Below, piece after piece: positions 54,404 through 63,676 of a DNA stretch of 64,000 bases (the first letter of the stretch is position 1; the number at the start of each line of letters is the position of its first letter). Under the pieces are notes generated by a model that saw only the letters and a list, made by a program, of their open reading frames with translations, was not told the origin of the DNA and ran no database searches. The stretch is taken from the NCBI GenBank assembly GCA_030762895.1, contig JAUPTC010000122.1, positions 1 to 64,000 of the forward strand, written 5' to 3'. The stretch comes from Sophora flavescens (taxonomy: Eukaryota > Streptophyta > Magnoliopsida > Fabales > Fabaceae). The position numbers and the translations under genes are program-made.

Positions 54404-56305
54404 CACTACAAAAAATATGGTGTTTTGCGGCGGTTTTATATGTCAAATAGCGGCGGTTTGAACCGCCGCTAAAAAATTTTACGGCGGTTTAGAAACCGCC
54501 TCAGAAACGACCGTCGCGAAGCTGTTTTGCGGCGGTTTTTCACAACCGCTGGCACTACGGTCGCTAATTTAGTGGCGGTTCTAAACCGCCACAAAAAAAC
54601 ATATTTTGAATTACCTATAAAATATAGCGGCGGTTCTAAACCGCCACCAAATACCACAATTTTTAATATACAGAAATTATAACGGCGGTTTGTAACCGCC
54701 GCCAAAGCTAGCGGCGGTTCTAAACCGCCACAAAATATCACAATTTTTAATATACAGAAATTATAACGGCGGTTTGAAACCGCCGCCAAAACTACTACAT
54801 TAATAGTAGATAAAAATATAGCGGCGGTTTTAAACCGCCACAAAATATTAAATATTTGTTTTTTTTAAAACTGATTCAATTCATTATTTGTCTAATTTTT
54901 TTAATATCCCTGTTTTAATAAAAACTTTATACTAAGAACTAATAAATTTATTAAATTGATACACAAAAATGCTTCAAAACCTAATCATTAAAATGATAAG
55001 AACATTATTAATAATCTGCAAAAAGTAAAATATTATTCAAAATTATCCTAACATAAAAACATATGTAAATACAAGTTTTTGTTTTTGACACCATTTACAT
55101 ATAATATATCTAATTAAATCTGTGTGATGATGAAGTTCCACGATCTTCAGGGTCATGACTAGAGGCAGAAGATCGTCTCACTTCTCTAGGCGATTGTAAA
55201 TCTGCCACCTGGAATTGAAAGATAAAATCACAAATTAGATGCGAATAACTAATTTCACAACAAAGACATCCAAATTCAGCAAGTTGCAACCATAACTATT
55301 TACCTGATTTCCCTTAAAATTTTGCATAAGAAAAGCAACTTGGGCTTTCATGTCATCATAGTCAACAAGTTTTGCCTTTAATGAATCCATTTCAACTACT
55401 TGTGCCTTTAACCCATCAACTACTGATTCTAGCTTTTGAATTTTGGCATTAGCTGCTTCCAAGTCACTAGACCGATTAGTGGGTCCATATATTTGAGTTT
55501 TGTTCACCCCGAATCCCACACCACGGAGTCGTCCAGGATGCTCTGGTCCAAAAACTTTTACAAAAGCCTCATTCTCAGTAGCTGAGTTATTAATTTCATT
55601 TTGTAATTGTTCCTACATATAAGCAAACAGGACAATGTTCATAACATGTAACAGTAAATCCAAAGAAAACAATTTCCATCCAAACTTACTGCTTTGAGTC
55701 TTGCCTCCTCGCTAACATAGGATCCATCCTTTCTTTTATGAGCAATAGGATACATATCACCTTTACTATAGGGTCGCTTGTCTTGCTTTTCCTAAGTTTT
55801 TGTACCATACAAGCAGTAATGTTATAATAAAATCACTTCATTTCCAAAAATTATTCAACATCATAACAATATATACGATTATACCATTTCATCTTTCTTT
55901 CTTGGAAGTGACTTTGACCCTAATGTGTGATGAATCACTTGTTTTTGGCGATTTGCTGCGTTTTTTTCAGCTTTTTCCTGCATAGTTAACAAAAATGACA
56001 ATCAATAAATGATATATCGAGTTAGGAAAAAAAATCAGATTTATGATTATTACCAGAGATTTTTCACTTAGTCTATATTGCAAATAGACAACCCAATGGT
56101 CGGGGGGGATTTTTTGGTGGGTGCAACTGACAATTTTGGTCGAAACTAAGCTCCCAGTTATAAAAGTTATTAAACATTTTGCACCTATTGTCCTTCCATT
56201 TTTTCCCCAAGCTAGCAAAGATATACCTTTTGTGACCCGAAATACTGAAACTGTTCTAAAACCCTAACTATGTTCATCTTCTCCCTTAAGTTTCTTAAGA
56301 ACACC
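54404..56305 (-). repeat. Array unit 29
   Basis: 1,902 bp. The subterminal region is the best kept of all units, with nine palindromes between 54404 and 54848. Confidence 0.92.
55110..56305 (-). pseudogene. Transposase_24-type gene fragment, unit 29
   Basis: Exons 2-5 are open. One residue differs in the coiled coil (LESVVDG for LESEVDG). Exon 1 carries the extra T also seen in units 27 and 28. Confidence 0.78.
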
Positions 56306-58201
56306 CACTACAAAAAATATGGTGTTTTGCGGAGGTTTTATATGTCAAATAGCGGCGGTTTGAACCGCCGCTAAAAAATTTTACGGCGGTTTAGAAACCG
56401 CCTCAGAAACGACCGTCGCGAAGCTGTTTTGCGGCGGTTTTTCACAACCGCTGGCACTACGGTCGCTAATTTAGTGGCGGTTCTAAACCGCCACAAAAAA
56501 ACATATTTTGAATTACCTATAAAATATAGCGGCGGTTCTAAACCGCCACCAAATACCACAATTTTTAATATACAGAAATTATAACGGCGGTTTGTAACCG
56601 CCGCCAAAGCTAGCGGCGGTTCTAAACCGCCACAAAATATCACAGTTTTTAATATACAGAAATTATAACGGCGGTTTGAAACCGCCGCCAAAACTACTAC
56701 ATTAATAGTAGATAAAAATATAGCGGCGGTTTTAAACCGCCACAAAATATTAAATATTTGTTTTTTTTAAACTGATTCAATTCATTATTTGTCTAATTTT
56801 TTTAATATCCCTGTTTTAATAAAAACTTTATACTAAGAACTAATAAATTTATTAAATTGATACACAAAAATGCTTCAAAACCTAATCATTAAAATGATAA
56901 GAACATTATTAATAATCTGCAAAAAGCAAAATATTATTCAAAATTATCCTAACATAAAAACATATGTAAATACAAGTTTTTGTTTTTGACACCATTTACA
57001 TATAATATATCTAATTAAATCTGTGTGATGATGAAGTCCCACGATCTTGTGGTCATGACTAGAGGCAGAAGATCGTCTCACTTCTCTAGGCGATTGTAAA
57101 TCTGCCACCTGGAATTGAAAGATAAAATCACAAATTAGATGCGAATAACTAATTTCACAACAAAGACATCCAAATTCAGCAAGTTGCAACCATAACTATT
57201 TACCTGATTTCCCTTAAAATTTTGCATAAGAAAAGCAACTTGGGCTTTCATGTCATCATAGTCAACAAGTTTTGCCTTTAATGAATCCATTTCAACTACT
57301 TGTGCCTTTAACCCATCAACTTCTGATTCTAGCTTTTGAATTTTGGCATTAGCTGCTTCCAAGTCACTAGACCGATTAGTGGGTCCATATATTTGAGTTT
57401 TGTTCACCCCGAATCCCACACCACGGAGTCGTCCAGGATGCTCTGGTCCAAAAACTTTTACAAAAGCCTCATTCTCAGTAGCAGAGTTATTAATTTCATT
57501 TTGTAATTGTTCCTACATATAAGCAACCAGACAATGTTCATAACATGTAACAGTAAATCCAAAGAAAACAATTTCCATCCAAACTTACTGCTTTGAGTCT
57601 TGCCTCCTCGCTAACATAGGATCCATCCTTTCTTTTATGAGCAATAGGATACATATCACCTTTACTATAGGGTCGCTTGTCTTGCTTTTCCTAAGTTTTT
57701 GTACCATACAAGCAGTAATGTTATAATAAAATCACTTCATTTCCAAAAATTATTCAACATCATAACAATATATACGATTATACCATTTCATCTTTCTTTC
57801 TTGGAAGTGACTTTGACCCTAATGTGTGATGAATCACTTGTTTTTGGCGATTTGCTGCGTTTTTTTCAGCTTTTTCCTGCATAGTTAACAAAAATGACAA
57901 TCAATAAATGATATATCGAGTTAGGAAAAAAAATCAGATTTATGATTATTACCAGAGATTTTTCACTTAGTCTATATTGCAAATAGACAACCCAATGGTC
58001 GGGGGGGATTTTTGGTGGGTGCAATCGACAATTTTGGTGAAACTAAGCTCCCGGTTATAAAAGTTATTAAACATTTTGCACCTATTGTCCTTCCATTTTT
58101 TCCCCAAGCTAGCAAAGATATACCTTTTGTGACCCAAAAATCGAAACTGTTCTAAAACCCTAACTATGTTCATCTTCTCCCTTAAGTTTCTTAAGAACAC
58201 C
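56306..58201 (-). repeat. Array unit 30
   Basis: 1,896 bp. Nearly identical to unit 29 in the palindromic part. Confidence 0.92.
57011..58201 (-). pseudogene. Transposase_24-type gene fragment, unit 30
   Basis: Exons 2-4 are open. Exon 5 lacks one base near 57047 (gatcttgtggtc). Exon 1 lacks a C at about 58039. Confidence 0.78.
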
Positions 58202-58225
58202 CACTACAAAAAATATGGTGTTTTG
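58202..58225 (+). repeat. CACTA terminal inverted repeat (reference unit)
   Basis: CACTACAAAAAATATGGTG followed by ttttg. This is the typical plant CACTA terminus. On the gene strand it is the outer 3' end, reading ...TTTTTTGTAGTG. It abuts the cacc that ends the transposase-gene fragment of unit 30. No matching opposite terminus occurs anywhere in the window. Confidence 0.85.
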
Positions 58226-58348
58226 CGGAGGTTTTATATGTCAAATAGCGGCGGTTTGAACCGCGCTAAAAATTTTACGGCGGTTTAGAAACCGCCTAAA
58301 CGACACGTGCCGAAAGGTTGTTTTGCGGCGGTTTTTCACAACCGCTGG

Positions 58349-58371
58349 CACTACTGGTCGCTAATTTAGTG
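58349..58371. repeat. Internal CACTA...TAGTG mini-palindrome
   Basis: CACTA and TAGTG face each other across 13 bp, between the third and fourth subterminal palindromes. The spacer is GC-richer and varies between units. It may be chance or a relic of an internal terminus. Confidence 0.4.
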
Positions 58372-58423
58372 GCGGTTCTAAACCGCCACAAAAAAACATA
58401 TTTTGAATTACCTATAAAATATA

Positions 58424-58591
58424 GCGGCGGTTCTAAACCGCCACCAAATACCACAATTTTTAATATACAGAAATTATAACGGCAGTTTGTAACCGCCGCC
58501 AAAGCTAGCGGCGGTTCTAAACCGCCACAAAATATCACAGTTTTTAATATACAGAAATTATAACGGCGGTTTGAAACCGCCGCCAAAACTA
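58424..58591. repeat. 84-bp direct duplication inside the subterminal region
   Basis: Two copies start at 58424 and 58508. Each has a palindrome, then the core acaatttttaatatac (acagtttttaatatac in the second copy here), then a second palindrome. They differ at a few bases (ccaccaaatacc versus ccacaaaatatc). The same pair is present in the other units. Confidence 0.85.
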
Positions 58592-58606
58592 CTACATTAA
58601 TAGTAG
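58589..58606. repeat. CTACTA-cattaa-TAGTAG hairpin
   Basis: A perfect 6-bp inverted repeat with a 6-base loop between the last two subterminal palindromes. It is kept in nearly every unit (units 22 and 23 read agttgat) and is lost in unit 1. Confidence 0.6.
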
Positions 58607-58657
58607 ATAAAAATATAGCGGCGGTTTTAAACCGCCACAAAATATTAAATATTTGTT

Positions 58658-58909
58658 TTTTTTTTTAAAACTAATTCAATTCATTATTTGTCTAATTTTT
58701 TTAATATCCCTGTTTTAATAAAAACTTTATACTAAGAACTAATAAATTTATTAAATTGATACACAAAAATGCTTCAAAACCTAATCATTAAAATGATAAG
58801 AACATTATTAATAATCTGCAAAAAGCAAAATATTATTCAAAATTATCCTAACATAAAAACATATGTAAATACACGTTTTTGTTTTTGACACCATTTACAT
58901 ATAATATAT
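58658..58909 (-). other. AT-rich 3' flank / 3' untranslated region
   Basis: About 250 bp of AT-rich sequence between the gene's stop codon and the palindromes. It has no open frame and opens with a poly-T run of variable length. It is strongly conserved among units. By position it is the 3' untranslated and downstream region of the minus-strand gene. Confidence 0.6.
58747..58752 (-). terminator. Candidate polyadenylation signal AATAAA
   Basis: Minus-strand AATAAA (tttatt on the plus strand), about 160 bases beyond the stop codon. Recurs in the same place in other units. Use as a signal is inferred; AT-rich DNA yields such hexamers by chance. Confidence 0.35.
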
Positions 58910-60054
58910 CTAATTAAATCTGTGTGATGATGAAGTTCCACGATCTTCAGGGTCATGACTAGAGGCTGAAGATCGTCTCACTTCTCTAGGCGATTGTAAA
59001 TCTGCCACCTGGAATTGAAAGATAAAATCACAAATTAGATGCGAATAACTAATTTCACAACAAAGACATCCAAATTCAGCAAGTTGCAACCATAACTATT
59101 TACCTGATTTCCCTTAAAATTTTGCATAAGAAAAGCAACTTGGGCTTTCATGTCATCATAGTCAACAAGTTTTGCCTTTAATGAATCCATTTCAACTACT
59201 TGTGCCTTTAACCCATCAACTTCTGATTCTAGCTTTTGAATTTTGGCATTAGCTGCTTCCAAGTCACTAGACCGATTAGTGGGTCCATATATTTGAGTTT
59301 TGTTCACCCCGAATCCCACACCACGGAGTCGTCCAGGATGCTCTGGTCCAAAAACTTTTACAAAAGCCTCATTCTCAGTAGCAGAGTTATTAATTTCATT
59401 TTGTAATTTTTCCTACATATAAGCAACCAGACAATGTTCATAATATGTAACAGTAAATCCATAGAAAACAATTTCGATCCAAACTTACTGCTTTGAGTCT
59501 TGCCTCCTCGCTAACATAGGATCCATCCTTTCTTTTATGAGCAATAGGATACATATCACCTTTACTATAGGGTCCATTGTCTTGCTTTTCCTAAGTTTTT
59601 GTACCATACAAGCAGTAATGTTATAATAAAATCACTTCATTTCCAAAAATTATTCAACATCATAACAATATATACGATTATACCATTTCATCTTTCTTTC
59701 TTGGAAGTGACTTTGACCCTAATGTGTGATGAATCACTTGTTTTTGGCGATTTGCTGCGTTTTTTTCAGCTTTTTCCTGCATAGTTAACAAAAATGACAA
59801 TCAATAAATGATATATCGAGTTAGGAAAAAAAAATCAGATTTATGATTATTACCAGAGATTTTTCACTTAGTCTATATTGCAAATAGACAACCCAATGGT
59901 CGGGGGGGATTTTTGGTGGGTGCAACTGACAATTTTGGTCGAAACTAAGCTCCCAGTTATAAAAGTTATTAAACATTTTGCACCTATTGTCCTTCCATTT
60001 TTTCCCCAAGCTAGCAAAGATATACCTTTTGTGACCCGAAATACTGAAACTGTT
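58910..60054 (-). CDS. Plant Ptta/En/Spm transposase-family protein (Transposase_24 type), 3' part, best copy
   Basis: Inferred exons, minus strand: exon 1 59854-60054 or shorter (5' edge uncertain; an in-frame stop lies at 60055), exon 2 59684-59776, exon 3 59489-59590, exon 4 59104-59412, exon 5 58910-59008 ending in TAG. Introns are 77, 93, 76 and 95 bp, all phase 0, with GT-AG borders. Exon 1 has the W-rich part (ASLGKKWKDNRCKMF, then PPDHWVVYL). Exon 2 has EKAEKNAANRQKQ and GSKSL. Exon 3 has HKRKDGSYVSEEARLKA. Exon 4 (103 residues) has FGPEHPGRLRGVGFGV, then a heptad-like coiled coil (IQKLESEVDGLKAQVVEMDS). Exon 5 is a short Ser/Arg-rich tail. These motifs in this order are characteristic of the plant Transposase_24 family, carried by CACTA elements as an accessory DNA-binding protein. 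The copy lacks its 5' end, so it is a fragment of about 270 residues with no promoter recognised. Exon 3 reads KQDNGPY where most copies read KQDKRPY. Confidence 0.75.
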
Positions 60055-60810
60055 CTAAAACCCTAACTATGTTCATCTTCTCCCTTAAGTTTCTTAAGAA
60101 CACCCACTACAAAAAATATGGTGTTTTGCGGCGGTTTTATATGTCAAATAGCGGCGGTTTGAACCGCCGCTAAAAAATTTTACGGCGGTTTAGAAACCGC
60201 CTCAGAAACGACCGTCGCGAAGCTGTTTTGCGGCGGTTTTTCACAACCGCTGGACTACGGTCGCTAATTTAGTGGCGGTTCTAAACCGCCACAAAAAAAC
60301 ATATTTTGAATTACCTATAAAATATAGCGGCGGTTCTAAACCGCCACCAAATACCACAATTTTTAATATACAGAAATTATAACGGCGGTTTGTAAATCAC
60401 GCCAAGCTTAGCGGCGGTTCTAAACCGCCACAAAATATCACAATTTTTAATATACAGAAATTATAACGGCGGTTTGAAACCGCCGCCAAAACTACTACAT
60501 TAATAGTAGATAAAAATATAGCGGCGGTTTTAAACCGCCACAAAATATTAAATATTTGTTTTTTTTTAAAACTGATTCAATTCATTATTTGTCTAATTTT
60601 TTTAATATCCCTGTTTTAATAAAAACTTTATACTAAGAACTAATAAATTTATTAAATTGATACACAAAAATGCTTCAAAACCTAATCATTAAAATGATAA
60701 GAACATTATTAATAATCTGCAAAAAGCAAAATATTATTCAAAATTATCCTAACATAAAAACATATGTAAATACAAGTTTTTGTTTTTGACACCATTTACA
60801 TATAATATAT

Positions 60811-61520
60811 CTAATTAAATCTGTGTGATGATGAAGTTCCACGATCTTCAGGGTCATGACTAGAGGCTTAAGATCGTCTCACTTCTCTAGGCGATTGTAA
60901 ATCGCCACCGGAATTGAAAGATAAAATCACAAATTAGATGCGAATAACTAATTTCACAACAAAGACATCCAAATTCAGCAAGTTGCAACCATAACTATTT
61001 ACCTGATTTCCCTTAAAATTTTGCATAAGAAAAGCAACTTGGGCTTTCATGTCATCATAGTCAACAAGTTTTGCCTTTAATGAATCCATTTCAACTACTT
61101 GTGCCTTTAACCCATCAACTTCTGATTCTAGCTTTTGAATTTTGGCATTAGCTGCTTCCAAGTCACTAGACCGATTAGTGGGTCCATATATTTGAGTTTT
61201 GTTCACCCCGAATCCCACACCACGGAGTCGTCCAGGATGCTCTGGTCCAAAAACTTTTACAAAAGCCTCATTCTCAGTAGCAGAGTTATTAATTTCATTT
61301 TGTAATTGTTCCTACATATAAGCAACCAGACAATGTTCATAATATGTAACAGTAAATCCAAAGAAAACAATTTCCATCCAAACTTACTGCTTTGAGTCTT
61401 GCCTCCTCGCTAACATAGGATCCATCCTTTCTTTTATGAGCAATAGGATACATATCACCTTTACTATAGGGTCGCTTGTCTTGCTTTTCCTAAGTTTTTG
61501 TACCATACAAGCAGTAATGT
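60811..61520 (-). pseudogene. Transposase_24-type gene fragment, unit 32, split by an LTR element
   Basis: Exons 3 and 4 are open. Exon 5 is shortened and its acceptor AG is lost. The copy stops in intron 2, where the retrotransposon joins, so exons 1 and 2 are not in the window. Confidence 0.78.
61516..61520. repeat. Predicted left target-site copy (aatgt)
   Basis: The five array bases directly before the TG of the element. LTR retrotransposons usually duplicate 5 bp, so the same five bases should follow the far LTR. That side is outside the window. Confidence 0.35.
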
Positions 61521-61768
61521 TGTAACACCCCCCTTGGGCATTACTTTCGAAACACGTGCGGAAATAAAATTAAAAGATAATTTGCTGGTGCTTTCAGAAA
61601 ATAATTTGTATAAGTACATAAGTGTCTGAAATTGGGTATAAAATTTTTTTTGTCACGACTCCACACCTAAGCCTTGATCGGCACACAGACTTACTATCAT
61701 AGCCTGGCAAGCCTATTTCATTTAAAGAATATACTTGAATAAAAGCTAATATTTTTACGAAAAATTTG

Positions 61769-61897
61769 ACAGAGTCTCCTCTGTAATTCGGACATCCCAG
61801 GTAAAATAAACACCTGCTAAAATAATTACATTTTCATTCAAAAGATATGCTCTCCGAGCCATAAACATTCCATTTGTAAATACAGGCTCTCTGAGCC
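61769..61897. repeat. Cluster of four short hairpins in the LTR
   Basis: Perfect inverted repeats at 61769-61784 (ACAGAG/CTCTGT), 61798-61816 (CAGGT/ACCTG), 61849-61859 (GCTC/GAGC) and 61885-61897 (GGCTC/GAGCC). The last two are also direct near-repeats about 36 bp apart. On the minus strand they fall near the LTR 3' end. Confidence 0.5.
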
Positions 61898-62939
61898 ATA
61901 CTCATACATATTATCAAAAATAATCTAAGTCTCTAACCCTAAGCTGGTCATTCTAAAAGTTATTCCTGAGAAAACTCACGTAATCCTTCCACAATCAAGT
62001 ACTTCATCAAATAACCAGATCTAAGCCTCTGAATGACTTAGGAAGACTCCTCTGCACCATCCGTACTAAAGCACCCAGGGTACAACAGCGAACCAGAAGA
62101 AAACCTGATATATCTGTAAGGGTGAGATCCCAATATATGGATTTAAATACGATAACCACATGCACGACTCTCAATTACCATTTAACATGAATATTCAAAG
62201 ATAAACAATATATTTATCAAAGGGTTTCATACCCGACAGTCGTGCCCGTTTTAAAAACCATGACACTTCAATATTCCACAACTAACTTTGAAACCTAATC
62301 TCCGGAGCTCCAACCAACAAATAAATGAGCTGATCAGGCTCTAGTTGCCAATTAAGGCAGAATCAATGCCCGATATGGCAAAGTTCTATTGACCATTCCA
62401 CAGTCCAACTCAAGGCAAAGTGGTGACTACATATAGCACATGGTCTACGTGGTCGTATATCCATCAAGGCACAGTGACGCAAACTGCATGAATACTTGCC
62501 ATCAAGCATTCAAGTCCTATGCAAAGGCACGTCTGCCCTGTAATGCATGTAAAACATTTTGTTCACGTTGTTTTCTTTGTGTTCAATCTTTATATGTCGG
62601 AGCTAAAAGCCTCACGACCAAATCACCATTTTAAACATTCAAGTTTAATACCTCCTTCAAATATAATTGACTCCAAGTCAAAAGTGTGAAAATCATGAAA
62701 TCTAGACCGATGCACCAGTCATAGATACGTAGATTTTAGTGCACAAAACCAATAAACCACTTATTGGGCATCTAGTCCATAACTTCACCTTTCGGACCCC
62801 AGGCCCATATCATAGAACACTAGATCCGACGTCTCGGGTGCTAGGTTCGTTTAAACCATTTTCGTTCTGTGAAATACAAAACAAAACCAAAGTTTCCTCA
62901 ACTTATCCAAGTTGACGGAAATAACACCATGGCGTAAAA

Positions 62940-63140
62940 CTCATTTACAGAAATCATTTCCATTTGAAATTCATTTATAAAACCATCAAATCATAGAGAA
63001 ATTCATTTTTCTCAAATCCGTTTTCTTTTGAAAACTCATTTTTCCATAACAACTTCAAATCCTCGTAAAATCATTTCCAACTCATTTCTATTTGAAATAA
63101 TAAAATCGTCCCTCATAGTTTTCATTGTCAAATACTTTTC
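62940..63140. repeat. AT-rich degenerate repeats within the LTR
   Basis: Imperfect copies of a motif like catttctatttgaaat (near 62956 and 63084, with weaker copies between). No coding potential. Confidence 0.4.
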
Positions 63141-63660
63141 TAGAGTATTTTTCGTTGGAAATAAAGTCATTTGTAAATCAAATGATTTTCTCTTTTACAA
63201 AAGTTCTTCATAATCATTGTTAAAATATCCTTGACATTTACATTTCTTAGAATCACTTTTCGTCTTATTTTTGAATTTGTTTGGAAAAGACAACGTAACT
63301 GAAATATTTTCAAGATGTCATCCTCACTATTTATTTAGAAATCACTCTTTTCTCCAAAACATCATCAAATATAAATACTTTCAATATTTTTCTTCCATAA
63401 ATCAAGTCCTTTGAATTTCTCATCAAGCTTTTTCAACGCTTTTATCTTTAATTTAATTGAGCACTGACCAATGTCAGGCTTCTCATTCAATCAACCAGCC
63501 AACAAATAATCCATACATCACAGTATAATCATGCTTTCACATAAAACAGTAAAAACCACATAACAGTCATATAACAATTTAATTTGACACCACACATCAC
63601 AACAGATAAACTCAAATACGACACACAAATAGCACGCAGTTACCGAAAATCCCTCAGGCA

Positions 63661-63676
63661 GTCTCCCCTTACCTTT
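63661..63676 (-). other. Candidate polypurine tract
   Basis: Minus strand AAGGTAAGGGGAGAC directly before the LTR's TG. This is where plus-strand DNA synthesis is primed in LTR retrotransposons. The tract is short and interrupted by T and C, so the call is moderate. Confidence 0.45.

Larger units (their letters stand above)
58226..58657. repeat. Subterminal palindrome cluster (reference unit)
   Basis: About nine palindromes of the type GGCGGTTCTAAACCGCC or GCGGCGGTTTGAACCGCC, 20-60 bp apart in AT-rich DNA. The two nearest the terminus are partly decayed here. Such arrays of short GC-rich repeats are the usual binding region for En/Spm-type transposase proteins. The binding role is inferred from the family. 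Confidence 0.8.
58202..60104 (-). repeat. Array unit 31 (reference unit)
   Basis: 1,903 bp. Used here as the reference because its gene copy is open through every inferred exon. Its parts are listed separately below. Confidence 0.92.
1..61520 (-). mobile_element. Tandem array of 33 CACTA (En/Spm) transposon tail units
   Basis: Seen: the same roughly 1.89 kb sequence recurs head to tail with no spacer. The CACTAC terminus that opens each unit lies at 1521, 3397, 5261, 7151, 9041, 10929, 12823, 14716, 16620, 18513, 20405, 22283, 24180, 26069, 27965, 29854, 31743, 33640, 35526, 37411, 39276, 41168, 43067, 44971, 46860, 48734, 50618, 52506, 54404, 56306, 58202 and 60105. Family knowledge: CACTA elements end in CACTA..TAGTG and carry many short GC-rich subterminal repeats bound by their transposase. 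Inference: each unit is the 3'-terminal part of one element, because the gene it carries (minus strand) reads toward the palindromes and the terminal repeat. No unit has the opposite terminus, so none is a complete element. The array continues beyond the left edge. Confidence 0.92.
60105..61520 (-). repeat. Array unit 32 (right partial, cut by an LTR element)
   Basis: 1,416 bp. It follows the consensus up to 61520 in intron 2, then changes abruptly to tgtaacaccc, the edge of the inserted element. Confidence 0.92.
61521..63660 (-). mobile_element. Probable LTR of a retrotransposon (Ty3/gypsy-like), about 2.1 kb
   Basis: Seen: the array breaks off at 61520 and new sequence starts with TGTAACACCC. 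A CA end at 63659-63660 (ctcaggca) is followed directly by a pyrimidine tract. On the minus strand this reads purine tract, then TGCCTGAGG...GGGTGTTACA, the usual order polypurine tract then 3' LTR. Many plant Ty3/gypsy LTRs end GGGTGTTACA. No long open frame is present, as expected for an LTR. The right border is inferred from the TG..CA and purine-tract rule only. A second LTR, primer-binding site and gag-pol would lie beyond the window. Lineage not assigned. Confidence 0.65.

Noticed and set aside
54469..54843. 124-residue minus-strand open frame across the palindromes (similar ones at 41198, 45032, 48773, 52601, 56371, 58296)
   Set aside because: It lies wholly in palindromic and noncoding repeat sequence, its length depends on single-base indels and its repeated NRRYNFCILK pattern mirrors the 84-bp duplication.
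54404..54860. Regularly spaced palindromes resembling a CRISPR array
   Set aside because: Spacers are nearly identical from unit to unit, the repeats vary, no cas genes are present and the setting is a plant CACTA subterminal region.
60056..60070. Telomere-like aaaccctaac motif next to each terminal repeat
   Set aside because: A single short copy per unit, not a telomeric run. It may be a chance promoter-type box and is not enough to call a feature.
1..61520. Units as complete non-autonomous CACTA elements
   Set aside because: Each unit has only one terminus. The other edge is internal gene sequence with no CACTA-like end, so a unit could not be excised by itself.
62440..62634. 64-residue cysteine-containing plus-strand frame
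   Set aside because: No recognisable domain, no spacing typical of a zinc knuckle, and it sits inside a probable LTR.
63028..63213. 61-residue plus-strand frame
   Set aside because: Low-complexity AT-rich sequence within the LTR with no family motif.
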